NCBI RefSeq assembly: GCF_035582795.1
Contig: NC_134373.1
Location: forward strand, 26,382,501 to 26,446,500
Length of the DNA: 64,000 nt
Reading direction: 5' to 3'
Source: Mycteria americana
Lineage: Eukaryota; Chordata; Aves; Ciconiiformes; Ciconiidae
Shown here: piece by piece, positions 12,960 to 25,500 of the stretch
Layout of the letters: the number at the start of each line of letters is the position of its first letter
Numbering within the stretch: the first letter of the stretch is position 1
Position numbers and translations under genes: made by a program
The notes under the pieces: model-generated
What the model was told of the DNA's origin: nothing
Seen by the model: only the letters and a program-made list of their open reading frames with translations
Databases searched by the model: none

Positions 12960-13440
12960 CACATGCGCACTCCCACGCACTTTCTCCCAAGTACAGTCCC
13001 ACGCACCCCCATACGCATACACCCCCATGCGCACAAGTCGCCATGTACAGCTCCCCAAGCACAGCTGCCTGCACGCCCCCGTGAACCTCCACGAACCCCC
13101 GTGCACACCCACGTTCATGCAGCCCCACGCGCGTTCCCCCGTGCGCACCCCTGTACGCTCCCCACCATGCCCTCCCGTACACACCCCCGTGCATCCCGGA
13201 CATCCCCATGCTCCCCCATGCACACCCCCGACGCCCCCCCATGCACTTCCCCATGCTTCCCATGCACATACACCCCCGGACACCCCCATGCACCCCCCCG
13301 TGCCCTCTCTCCGTGTCCCCCACGCACCCCCCCGCACACTCCCCGTGCCCGCTCCCCACGCCCCCCATGTCCCCCATGCCCCCCTCCGCCCCCCCGCACG
13401 CTCCCCGTGCCCCCCCGCACCCCCGGCCCCCCCGCCGTGC
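12960..13440. repeat. Degenerate C-rich tandem array (CCCCCATGCAC-type)
   Basis: Imperfect short units such as CCCCCATGCAC and CCCCCGTGC, passing into nearly pure C-rich sequence with CpGs. In sequence this is the complement-like counterpart of the 5.6-7.1 kb array (G-rich there, C-rich here). It grades into a small CpG island at about 13380-13530. Confidence 0.8.
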
Positions 13441-13451
13441 CGTGCCGTGCC

Positions 13452-13522
13452 GCAGCTCCCCCTGGCGGCCGCCCGGGGCCTCGCCGGCCGCCCCGCCCCG
13501 CATCCCGGGTTGCCATGGCGAC
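13452..13522. promoter_or_regulatory. CTCF-like site followed by RFX X-box-like palindrome
   Basis: Read on the minus strand, 13452-13472 contains GGCCGCCAGGGGGAGCTG, a close match to the CTCF core consensus. Forty bases away, 13509-13522 reads GTTGCCATGGCGAC, one base from a perfect RFX X-box palindrome. Both sit in a small CpG island between WNT10A and WNT6, consistent with an insulator or a cryptic promoter. The motif matches are seen directly; binding is inferred. Confidence 0.5.
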
Positions 13523-14262
13523 GGCGGGGATGCTGAGCCCCCCCGGGCTGGGACCTGCGGGCTCTTGAGGGATTTCAGCGGGCTCCTGGGGGTCTGGAGA
13601 GCTGGGGGACTTTTAGGATTCTGGGGGGCTCCCGGGGCACTGCTGGGGACCGGGGGGCTGCTAGCGGGGTGAGGGGCTCCTGGGGACTGCTGGGGCGCTT
13701 CTAGGAGTCTGGGACGGGGTCCTAGGGGAGGGGGAGCTCTTGGGGAGCTCCTGGAGGCCTGAGGAGCTGGGGGGACTGCTAGGGAGCTCTGCTGGCTCTT
13801 CAGCCCTCTCCAGACCACTGGGCCAGGTCCAGACCCTGCCTGGCTACCAGCATCACCTGCCTATGTCAGGGCCCCTCCTGGCTACCAAAGGAATGGATTT
13901 GGCTCTGCCAGCTCGGGGCCAGCAGGGAGCAGTGGCAGGGATTTGGCAGCCCCCACAAGAGCTAACCCTCCTCCACAGTTGGGCAGGCACTTGGAGATAT
14001 CCTGGAGATGCAGAGGAGTCACCGTACAATCGTGTGTCTCTCTCCAAGTGAGAACCCCTTGCCCCTGCGCTAGCTCTGTTTTCCAGCTTCTTCCCTGTCC
14101 ACATTTTTGGCTTTTGTGGTCTCCAGCTTTCAGAAGCTGTGATTTGGGGCAATGGCAGAGAGGACGCAGGTCAGATCCCCTGCTCACAAGAACTACCTGT
14201 CTTCCCCAGGCTTCCTCCAGAGCCATGTCCATGCAGCAAGGAGCATGAAAGCAGCCCATTGT
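13523..14262. other. Intergenic DNA, no gene seen
   Basis: GC-rich downstream flank of the small CpG island, with repeated GGGGCTCCTGGGG-like words at 13560-13790. I see no gene or clear repeat family. Confidence 0.6.
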
Positions 14263-14370
14263 GGGGAAACTGAGGCAGGCTCCAGGGAAGGAGCTTACTG
14301 AAGGTCAGAGGTGGGACAGAGGTCTACCAGGCTCAACCCATGCACTCCGACGTCTCACAGAGAGATTCAG
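14263..14370 (+). repeat. MIR-like SINE relic
   Basis: GGGGAAACTGAGGCAGG is followed by GAAGGTCAGAGGTGGGACAG, resembling the core of the ancient MIR family (GAAACTGAGGCACAGAG, then an AAGGTCACACAG-like region). It is strongly diverged. The same opening word recurs at least seven more times in the window. Confidence 0.45.
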
Positions 14371-14599
14371 AACCACCCAGCATAACTGGCCTCAGCCTGG
14401 GATGGCTCCAGGGGGAAAGCAGGGGTGACCCAAAGTTTCACAGGACCTGCCTGAACTGAGCTTCCCTGATGGGCAGCCCAGGGCTTGAGGTGTGCTCTGG
14501 TGTTTCTAATTCAAAGGAACCTGCTCAGCCTACGAAATGTGTCCCCACATCTCCCAGCACACAGACCCTGCATCTCTGCAGCCCCTTTCCTGCAGGGCC

Positions 14600-14940
14600 C
14601 TCCTGCACCCACGCATTCCTCCCTGTCCCAGACACACCTGCACAGACACAGTAAGACATGTGCAAACAAACATGCTCATGCACACAGGCACACATGGGGA
14701 CAATGTCACCGGCACACACATGCTGACAATTTGCCGTGTATTCATAGACATGCACGAAGACATGCGGGCCAACTTGTTTACACACCCACGAGGTGCTCAC
14801 ACGCACAGTGATGGGTGTGCACGCAAGTTCACATGCACACATATGGTTGTGAACACGCACAGACGTGTTACCTGTGCGCGCATACACACGCACACCGAGC
14901 TGCTTGCATGCACAGGTACCTTCACCCACACCCACCCAGC
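14600..14940. repeat. Degenerate CA/GCAC array
   Basis: Loose alternation of CACACATGCA, GCACACA and ACACGCAC words over about 340 bp. This alternating purine-pyrimidine sequence is a candidate for Z-DNA formation. It is similar in flavour to the two arrays nearer WNT10A. No coding content. Confidence 0.7.
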
Positions 14941-16339
14941 CCTGCTCCCACCCATGTGTTCCCACAGGCAGGCGCGTGGCTGGGAGTTCCTGGGAGCCCC
15001 GTGTGCCTTCCCTCTCCCAGCACCACTGTGGGCAAGCCAGGAGGGAATTTCCAGCTGCAAAGCTGCAGCTGACAGATTTAGAGGCTCCCGCCCCGGTGCT
15101 CACTGGGCCAAGTTAATGGTTCACCAGCACCCTGCTTCCCCTGCCCTTCCCCACTGGCTGCCCGGGGGTGGGTGAAGAGGGACCCGCTGGTGGGCATCAC
15201 CAGCACCCCACTGCAGCTCCCCTTGCCTTGCAGTGTGCCCAGCGCTGTGAGCTCAGCTCCTGCCCTGCCTGGCAGTACCCAGTGCGTGGGGCATTGCCTG
15301 CCTTGGCTGAAAGCCCGGGTAGCCCTTTTGCAGAGGGGTGGATGGGCAAAGCCCCTGTGCCCTGCATTGCTGCGGCATGGAGGGCAGGCACAGGAGCGTG
15401 GACCTCTGCCCAGGCTCTGGCTCTGCTGACATCCCTCGGGGGCTCCTCTGCTCAATGTGGCATTGCCAGCTGAGCAGGCGCTGCGCACACACGTTCCCCT
15501 TTGCAGTTACCTAAACCCACACGCTGGGTAAGGCTGGAGAAACCAGTTCCCGCGGGCTCCTTGCAGGATGGGAGGGACCCCCTCAGAAACCCCTGGAGCC
15601 TCTGGAGCAGAGGGATGGCAGCCTGCCCTGCTGGGCAGCCAGGCGGGCTGCTCCTCGCCCTGTGTTTGCCCACGAGGGGCACAGGCTGATCAGGTTACCA
15701 AGACAGGCCTGGCACCATGCCGGCCAGGTGAGGCTGCACGTGGCCCACGGCATGCCAAGCGAATGCCTTGCATGCCACCAAGCCAACAGTGTCAGCGGCA
15801 TGCAGGGCTTCTCCGTGCCAGGCCCTGCAACAGGGACTGCAGTGACAGTGGTTGAAGACGGAGTGAAAAGAATAGAGGATACCTTCAGGAAACTCACAGC
15901 CCATCACCACGGTGTCAGGGTAACTAGCCGTAGCTCCTGCACGAGCGGTGAGCGGAGGGACCGTGGATGGCAGGTCACCGCAAACATCCCAGGTCAAGTG
16001 GTCGCGGGACACAAACTGGCATCGCCAAGCGACGGTGGCCACGGATGATGGGAGGAGAGCACCCACCCAGCCTGGGGGCTGCAGAGCGGGACAGGAGAGC
16101 ACTCACACTCATCTCCTGGCTCTACAACCACGGAGAAAAGCAGAGAGTGGATAAAAGATGAGCCGGGCTCTGCCACGGGTCCCAGCATGGCCAGCAAGAA
16201 CAGGAGGCTGGAGGAAGTCTGGCTGATTGGGACTCACGGCCAGGGCAGGATGGCTTTCTGGCCGGTCCTTTCCCGGTATGGCGGTCAGCGCTTCCCAGCC
16301 CTCCCCAGGAAGTGCTGTGGCACACCGGCTTTAAATAGC
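14941..16339. other. Intergenic DNA 3' of WNT6
   Basis: No gene or obvious repeat. It lies beyond the WNT6 polyadenylation signal on the minus strand. Confidence 0.65.
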
Positions 16340-16345
16340 TTTATT
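16340..16345 (-). terminator. WNT6 polyadenylation signal AATAAA
   Basis: A canonical AATAAA on the minus strand lies 188 bp past the WNT6 stop codon, the first such hexamer downstream. This would give a short 3' UTR of about 0.2 kb. Confidence 0.7.
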
Positions 16346-16532
16346 AGTGGAACCTCTGTGGGGATGCCAGGCAGCCCCACGCTGTACCCCGGGGAAGCCG
16401 GGACTCCCCGGGGTACAGAGCTGGGCTCACCCCCACCGTCCCTGCCACCGGCTCAGCCTGTCTCTGTCCCGGGGGGCCACAGCGTGAGCCTGGGGGTGGC
16501 CCCCTAAATTGTCCTCGCCTGACCCCAGGCCA

Positions 16533-19500
16533 TCAGACGCAGAGGCTGAGCTCCTGACGGACGGAGCACTTGCGGCACTGCACCACGCAGCACCAGTGGA
16601 AGCGGCAAAGGCAGTTCTCCTCCAGCACCACCGTCTCGTCCCGGTGCCCTCGCCCGCAGCACAGCAGGTCGCACCCACTCGTGTCCATGGCTGTGCTGTT
16701 GCAGATGCGGCCCCGGGTGCCCAGCGAGCCTGTCTTACGGTTAGCCGAGCAGAAATCAGGTGAGTCGGCCGAGTAGATGAGGTCCTGCTTGTCAGGAGGC
16801 TTGATGTTGTCGCCCACGGGGATGAGGGTTTTCCCGTCATTGCCTCCCATCACCTTGAAAGCCCCGTTGAAGCGCTCGAGCAGGCGGTCCCCCACCTCGC
16901 GGAAATGGGGCATCTTCCGCCAGCAGGTCCGCAGGGTGCAGGAGCCCGACAGCCCGTGGCATTTGCACTCTGTCCTCATGTAGCTGCGCACCGCCTGGGG
17001 AAGAGACAGTGATGGTCAGCCCTCGGTCCCCCGCCTCCCCGCACAGTACCCCCAGCCAAAATCCTGCCTCTTGGTGCTGCCCTGGCCCGGGGAGAGGGTG
17101 CTGGGGGGGGCACAGGGGATTTCCAAAGCACCTGCAAAGGGCTCATGAAAGATATCGGGTCCATATTTCACCAGAAGTTGGTGCAGGTACATGGCTTGGG
17201 GGAGATAAAGGTGGAGGGCTGAGCTGGGTAGGGGCACGGGGGGGTGATGTTTGTGGAGTGCAGGGAGGCAGAGGCCTTACCAAGCGCCCAGCTTCGTTGT
17301 TGTGCAGGTCGATAAGAGCGCGGATGTCATTTTTGCCTTTCTTGCTCTTGGCATCCATGAACTGCTGGGATTTCTCGTAGCCGAATTGCACGTCGTCCCC
17401 GCAGCCCCCCCACTCCCAGGCTGTGCCCTCCATGCCCGGACCCGCCGTGGGCGAGGGGGGAGCCCGGCTCCGCGTCAGCTCACAGCCGCACTGCAGCAGC
17501 TCGCCCATGCTGCAGGCCTGCGTGATGGCGTGGCTCACCCCGGCCGCCGTGATGGCATACACGAAGGCTGTCTCCCGGATATCTGCAGAGGAACAGCCAG
17601 GGCCGGGATGCAGGGTCAGCTTTGGCAAAGACTGCAAGCAAAGCATCCCCCCGTCGACGTCCCATGGGGGCTCGGACCTCCCCTTCTCCTCCTTCGTCTG
17701 TGCTCCAGACTTGGTGCTGTTCCTCAGGTGATGTACCCACCCTGGGACAGGCTGCCTGGGGCGGGAGCTGTCTCTTGCGAGCAGATATACAGAATTTGGG
17801 GGATGGCCAGGCCCTACCAGCATTCCTCCACCCCAGCTGTAGGGTCGTAGAGGCAACAAATCTCCTGCCTCCCCTTGCAAGGGTGGGTGCTGCCCCATAG
17901 GAAAGGGGGGGAGCTCAGACAGCAGGGGGGGTCCTGGGTGACCAGGAAGCTGTGGGTACACAGCTTCCTCACAGTACCCTGCAACGTCCCTCCAAGCAGT
18001 AAAAATCCCACCCCCAGCTGCAGGCTGGCACCTGGAGAGAAGTGCAGCGAGGGACACCACGGGTGCCGCTCACCCCTCTGCAGGGTGGCAGTGATGAAGC
18101 TGTGCCGCCCGCTCTCCCCCCCATACCCGCTTTGCCACGGGGCACTGCCTGCCCCCCTCCCTCTGCCGGCACAGCCTCCACCCTGCAGGATTATTTATTA
18201 TTAGTATTTGCTCCTGTCTCTCTCTGCTCCGGGACACGAATTCCAAGCATCTTTCCCCTGCCCGGACCTGCCGCTCGCAGCCACAGCCAGCGGGGGATTC
18301 TGGCAGCAGGGGTGCGGCGCCCTACTTGGGGGGCTCCCGCGCTCCCCCCACCCCGTGCCAGGCGAGCCCCTGCCCACCCGAACGCCAGGGCAGGGCTGGC
18401 CCAGGGTGGTGGTGCGCAGGGGGTGCCTGGGGCATGGGGACGGAGGGGAAGGTGTGTTTTGGGGGGTGCCCCATGCCTCCATCTCCAGCACTCTGACTGG
18501 GGGGGCTGTGGGAAGAGGGGTTCCTGGGCACCAGCTCCATGAGCGGCTCCTCCACAAGCCCATGCAGCACCTGATTCCCACTGGTGTTGGTAGGAACTAA
18601 GCACACGGGTGCCTTTCCAGCAGTGCCACCCCGGGGACGGGTGTCCCCTGCCCTGACCCTCCTGCCCCCGCTAAGCCACACGACCACTCGCCTGCTCCCA
18701 CCCGGGGCTGGCAAAGCCCTCAGCGACAGCCCGCGGCTGGTAGAGGTCCCCATGCCACCCTGCCAGCCGGGGCCCCAGGGGATGCCGCTCCTCTGACAGC
18801 TCCTCCAGACACGTGGCTGCCCCCAGGACAGCCTGCCCTGGCACGCCGTGCCTGGCACAGGCGGCGGGGAGGGAAGGGGGGACGGCCGCGACTGCACCGG
18901 GGAGGCCACAGCTGGGAACCAGGGCCCACTGCAGCATCCTTGGAAAGAAGAGGCTGTCAGATGGGAGGTGACCACCCGACGGCAGCTGGGAACCCCAAAA
19001 ATGCTGGGATGGTTTATGCAGTCCCTGCTGGCTTACAGGGAGGCTGGTGCCTGCTGGCACCTCTCAGTGCAGGGCCAGCTCTCTGTTTCTGACACCCACG
19101 ATGCAGCCTTGGGGACTCCATGCCTCTAGCTGGGATGTCCCATGTCCTCAGAGTGCCAGAGACTCCCAAACTCACCACTGTCCCCAGAACGCTGCTCATC
19201 TCCACTGCCCCAGCAGTGAGGCTGGGCCAAACAGAGCGCGGTGGCTCCTTCAGCATCCCCATGCCTGATGCACCTGCATCTCCTCCAACACAAGCTGCCC
19301 CCAGGTACCCGACAGCTCATCTGCCAGCATCACCCACTCGCCACCTGGTCTGGCCCTGGCATCCTGGCACCACCCCGCTTCCAGCCTGGAGCCCTGCCTG
19401 GCACAGATCCCACCTGCCTTGCTCCCAGGTCGGTGTGAACATGGGTGACTCCAGGGGCAGGAGTGTCCCCTGTGTGCCCTGGCTCTCTGCCCCTCGACTG

Positions 19501-22500
19501 AATACACCTCCCTGTGTTGGGGGGAACCCACACTTGCAAATCAGCTTCTTAAATGAGCCTGCCCCTCCGCCATGGGCCAGTGTCTCCCTCGGGGCCCCAG
19601 CTGTGCTCCCCGCTGGTACCCACAGCTGCCGGGTGCCCAGGGTGCTCTCCCCTTGCCAATGCCCCCAGGGAGGCCACCCTGACCCCCTGCAAGGCCCAAG
19701 GGCATACCTGCTCTGCCTTGGCCTGGCGGATGCACCAGCAGGAGATGTGATGGCTGAGGAGACTGGGGCTCTCTCCAGCATCTTCATCCACGCGGCACAG
19801 GGACCAACATGGGAACGGGGGCAGGACTATACTCAGCACCTACTAAGTGGCCCTACCAGGGTGCTTCGAGCGTCCCCCCCTTCCCTGTCCACCCCCCAGC
19901 CTCTCCCTGGGGAGCGTGGCAGGGCTTTCCCACCCCTTACAGACTCACGGGTGCCCTCTTGCTCTGCCCCTGCTCTGGCTTTGATGCAGCTGGGCTTGGC
20001 CCACTGTATCCACCTGGCTGGGACCTGCCCATCCCTCCCTGCCACCCCGCCCCTGTCCCTTGGGGTGACACCAGGGTGCCCATCCAGGGACACAGGGACG
20101 GAGGCCAAGCACTCCTCTCCTCTGCGCCCTGCAAGGCCAGGAGAAGGGATCTGCAGGGCACCCAGCGGGGCGAGGGGCAGCTCCCAGGGGCTGCGCGCTG
20201 CCTCCCACCCGGGCCCCTTCCCCCAGCACACCCCGGGGTCCCAGGGGAGCAGTAAATCACTGCCAGACGAGGGTGCATTCTTGGGCTTTGTGAAGCCCCG
20301 TGCTGTCTGGGAGCATTGGTAATTGCTTCATTACAACACGGGGAGACATGTCCCGGCAGTAAAACCTCAGCGTGACTGCACCGGGGAGCACTGAGCAACC
20401 CCCTACACACACACACACACACACACACACAGGTTTGCACGCCCACACACACACACAGGTTTGCACGCCCAGACTCTGCTCCAGGAGTCCCGGGGAGGCA
20501 CGTGACTGGGTGGCTGGAGGCTTTTTGGGAGATGGGAGGCTGAGGAAGCGCTGTCCTTACCCTGCTGCAGAATCTTGCCGAAGTACTTGCTGTGGCTGGT
20601 GCAGTTCCAGCGGCGGAAGCGGAATTGGTACTGGCACTCCCGGACGCCCAGCTTAGTGCCCTTGGCCACCTCCTGCACGATCTCTGGCTCCAGCTGGCAC
20701 AGCTCCGCCTGCTTCCCCGCCAGCCGCTTCGTCTTGCGGCAGATGCTGTTGGGGTCCATGACCAGGGGGCTCCCCACTGCCCTGCAGGAGGGAGAGCGAG
20801 CAGAGCAAAACCAGCATCCGAGCCCAGGGGGGACCAGGGTGGGGACGGCACCTGGCCAGACCTGCTCCCAGGGACAGTGTGGGGCCGCAGGGCAGTGCCG
20901 GCTCAGCGCTGAGCCTGGGTGACAAGGGGACAGTGAGGGGTATGCAGGGAGGGCAGGACAAAAGGTATGCGTGGCACCTGCATGCCAGCACCCTCGGGAT
21001 ACCTTGCCCTGCCCAGCCAGTCAGGGAATGAGGAAGATCCCCAACTGTGGGGCTGGCTGGAGGATGATGCTGGCACATGCCACTCCACACCCTGAAGCCC
21101 TTGGAGTGATGGCGGTGTCCCTGATGGGAGGTGGCAGAGATGCTGTGCAGCTCAGCACCTGCTCTTTGGGTCTGGCGCTGACCCGGCACAGCTCTGGCAT
21201 CGTGGTGTGACCAACGTCCAGTGCAGCTGCAGCTCCCGGACCCCCCCGTGGGCACAGCGGGGAGCCCAGCCAGTGCTCTTGGTCCGCCTCCCTCTCTCCA
21301 GAGGGGCTCACTGCTTTATCCTGTGGGAGACGAGCCGAGTGACCTTGCTGGTGATAAAGCCCCTTGGCTGCTGGCCAAGCTCCCATGCTCGCCTTCCCCT
21401 ACCCAGCCACCGGCCCCGGGGAACAGAGCCGCGGGCGGGCGCAGGCACGCGAGGGAGGGATGCAGGTGGCATCGCCAGCCCTGCCAATGCCAGCGCGGGA
21501 GGGCAAGTCTTGGCTGGGCCCATGCCAGAGGCGGCTCCTCCTCACCAGCACAGCTGGAGCGAGGTGCCTGGCTCTCCGGGCTGGGAGGCAAAGTCTGAGC
21601 ACGACGCCGCACTCCCCGGCATGCCGCTGGCTACAGAAACTCCTGTACTTTCCCCACACATTTCGCCTGGAGTGCCCTCCGTGGCACGGCTCTCGCAGCT
21701 GCGCAGCCTGCCAGCGCCATGCCCCGTGCCGGGGCGGGCAATGCTCCAGCTCCGCCGCAGGCAACGCCGGAGCCGCAGCAGGCAGAGGGCAGGCATGTTG
21801 CGCTGACGGCCTCCCGCCCACGTCGCCCATCCTGTGGCACGGACACCGCGTGGCCACGGGCCACCCGAATTTAGCACATGCCAAACACAGCCCCAACTCA
21901 GCCCCCCCCTCACCTCCAGGGCCACTCCCGTTGGGCTCAGGGCTCGTCCTGCTCGATAACGTGATTTTCCTGGCTGTGGGTGCCCACAGGACCCCAGGGC
22001 TGGACTCAGCATCCCCCAGCGCTTTGAGATGCCCGAGGACTGCGAGGCCACGTCCCCTGGGGTCTCCTGGGGAGCAGCCCCTGGGCAGCCCGTGCTGCCG
22101 GCAGCCCCACTTGCTGGGGAGCACCAGCTGCGCTGCAGCTTCCAAACCCAGACCTTTATAGTCTGGCCAAGCCCCAGGGGCTCAAAAATCACAAGCTGAA
22201 TCTCAGTGTTTAACTATGTTCTGGGTTTCCTTTTTGCTCTCGCGCAGCTGGGGGGCTGTGTTCAGGACACCAGGCTGCAGGACTTCGCTTGCCACCCTGC
22301 CCCTGGTGCAAACCCCCTCTGAGCTCCTTGTTTGAAGCTCAAGGTCCTGCCAGGGTCCCCCTGTCCCACGTCAGGCTCCCAAGATGCACCCATCTCCTGC
22401 CCACCAAACCCCAGCTGGGTTTGGGGAGGTCGAGCCGTCTCGCACAGCCTGGAAAAGAAGCCCTTATGCTTTGGCTGGAGGTTTAAAGGGTTAAACAGCT

Positions 22501-25500
22501 AAATTGAGAGGCATAGCTTGGAAAGGTGACCTCCAGCAGGGAAACTGAGGCAAGTCCACACCGCTGCTGGGGAGCACCCATCTCCCTTGGCTCCCCGCAG
22601 CTCGGTTTCCCTTTGCTGCATGATGCACGGGCACCTCTGCAAAGCGATGGGGCAGCTGGGGAAGCACCACGGGGCTGTGGCTGGGCTGGCACAGGCCCCC
22701 CATCGATGGGGAAACAGAGGCCCACGGGGAAAGCCACCAGCGAGCCTGTCCAGTCCCATCCCACGATGACTACATGGGGATTCAAGCCTCCATGCCAGGC
22801 TCGGAGCTTGCCCTCCTTGGGGACCGTGGGCTCCCAACATCCCCAATGGGACAGCGGAGGTTTGTCCGCCTGCTCCGGCAGGGTGGGGAAGAAGGGGAGC
22901 CGGGCCGGGACTTTCATTAAGAGACGACTCTTTGTACTCATATAAAACGATGCGCCAGCCCCCCGGGGCCATCAGATCAAATGCTGAACTGCGGCTCACC
23001 CCGGCCCGCCGGATCAGGCCGAGAAGAAGAGCTCAGCCCCGTGGGGCCGGGGGGCGGCAGGCGGCTCGCCAGCACCACGGGGGTCCCCACCCATGGCCGG
23101 GGCGGCGGCGAGGCCAGCGGGAGGGCGCGGGAGCTCGCCGGCCATGCCGACGAGGCATGGGGTGGGCTGCCTAAGTCCGGCGCGATATTAATTTCCGCTG
23201 GGCTCCGCTTTCTGGCGCGGGGAGGCTGCTGGGAGCCCGAGAGCTGTTTTGTTTCGGAGGGTTTAGGGGGGGGGGGGGCGGGCGGGGGGAGACAAGGGCA
23301 AGAAAAATGCTGCCAAACTGCTACCGCTTTGGCAAGGGCTCCGGCGCGGGGCCCAGATCTGCCTGAGCTTGTCCTGCTCCAAGGCCTCCCGCATCTACAA
23401 TTAAGGTGCCCCACCTCTGCCGCCGGGCACTCCTCCCCCTGCCCTGGTGAAGGAACCGGGTCGCCAGCCCGGCTCCCCCCAGCCCGCCCGGGGCATCCCG
23501 GCCCCCCGCCGTCTGCCGTCCGGCAGCCCCCGGCCAGGCTCGGCGCCTCGGCAGCATCCCTCCCGCCTGCCCCCAGCGCCCTTCGCCTGCTGCCGGAACT
23601 GCCGCCACGTCGCTGCCGCCTTGGCCCGAAAGGAGCCAGGAGGATGAGCCCCGCTTTTGTCCCTGATTCCCAGCACCCCTGTGCAAGGGAAACAACCCCC
23701 ATTGCTGAAAGGGGAAACTGAGGCACAGAAGAGGAGCTGCAACGTGCTGCCAACCTGCTGCTGTCACCCCTTCGGCTGCCGGAGCTGCAGCCTGAGCCCG
23801 GTCCAGGTGACACACGGGAACAGGAGTCACTGGGGCTTCTGATGCAAGCCCTATACTCTGGATGCGATCCCCACTGTGAGAGAGCTGAGGCCTCCTAAAA
23901 GCCATAATCACCAGCTTTTCCGACTCAGCTCAGGGTCATGGAGCCTCCAGTATGTCCCAGTCTGGTTCCCAGCCAAAATCATAGACCAAGGAGCCTGGCA
24001 CAAGTCCCCATCTCCCCCTTGGACATGGGGATGGTGTGGAGCAGGGCTTCTGGCCCCTGCCAGCGGACCGTGATCGAGGGGAGCCAGTGGGGTCCCGGTT
24101 TGCAGGGAGCCGATGGAGAGGGGCTGGCAAAGCCATTCAGTGAGGAAGAGGATGGTCAGCCTTCACAAATGGCACCCACATCTTGGGTGGAAAAATGTCT
24201 CCTTTGGTCCCGATGGCCCTGAAACCCTGAGGGAGAGCGGCAGTTGTGCCGTGCCAGCTCCACGTGGGACCGGCCAGGTCTGTCCCCCTTGAGTACTGCT
24301 GCCCAGGCATTCCCGTGTGGCAAGGGGACCCAGCTGTGCAGTAGCAAGGGCATGGCTTGCCTCGCATCTACTGCTCCATCCAAGCCCCTGGATGCCTTCA
24401 TGAGGGGCATGCAGGGTGCCAGGGCACCCGGCCAATTTCCCCGAGCCCACAGGCACTTCTCCACCTGCCTGGAGAGGCGAGAGCCGCAGGATGCCAGCCC
24501 TGGAGAGCCAAGCCCCATCCCCGGGGGGACAGGCCACCCGGCATCCCACGCAGTGGTGTCACACTCAGTGACAGCCCTGCAAGGAAATCAGACCTGACGG
24601 GAGCCCATCTCTTTCCAAGCTGTGGAAGCAGGGTGAGGGGGGACACACATGAATTTTCACTCGTCTGGCTTTCCCTTCATCCCACGCAGGCGTGCGGCGG
24701 GTACCCGGCCCCTCACCCGGGGCAATGCGTGGGTGCTGCCACTAACCGGGGCAGCCAGGTGTGGAAAGCGGAGCAGGAGGCACACAGGGGGTGAGTAAGC
24801 AGCAAGTCACTGCCCTGGGGGGCACGGCTGGGGCTCTGCTGCTGAGAAGCACCGGGGGCACCGAGGGAGCGGGAAATGCCGTGGGTTGGGGAGAGCAGGG
24901 TGACCCCGTTCCCTGCCCTCCTCCTCGCACCTCCTCAGCAAGGATGGGATGCAAATAGCTGGGAAGCCGCCTAAAGGAAAGGGGTTTTGGCGTAGCATGG
25001 CGTCAACCCATGGGCCTGCCGGCTGCAGGGTCAATGCTGAGGCCGGGCGCTCGCGAGCAGGAGCTGCCCAAGCTTGTGCTGCGGGTACCAGGGGGATGGA
25101 GGGAGCACGTGCCCGCAGAGGCAGCCATCCCGAAGCTGTGTCCAAGCCCTGGAGGGGGTGGGATGAGAAGAAAGCGGTCCACCCACCCCTGGTCACTGCA
25201 TCCTTCCTCCGGGCACTCATGGAGGCTGGAGCTGGGGTGGCATGAGTGCTGGGCCAGCATATGGCCAAGTGTGGGTGCCACGTGTGGTGGCAGGACCCTG
25301 TACATCCGTGATCCCACCTGAGTGAATATGGAGGTGCGCCCAGCTCTGCCCAGCACCCTCCTGCACCCGGGGGATTTGAAGGGGTCAAGCCTCTGATGCA
25401 AAGCCTGGCCGAGCCCTCCAGCCTGGGGCATGTGCAGGGCAGGGCTGGGCAGCCTGGGTGTCACTGTGGGAGAGCGGAGGGGACCAGGAGTAGGGACAAG

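Noticed and set aside
12726-13818. Long Pro/His-rich and Gly-rich frames on both strands
   Set aside because: They read through the C-rich array in every frame, a repeat artefact with no domain or splice support.
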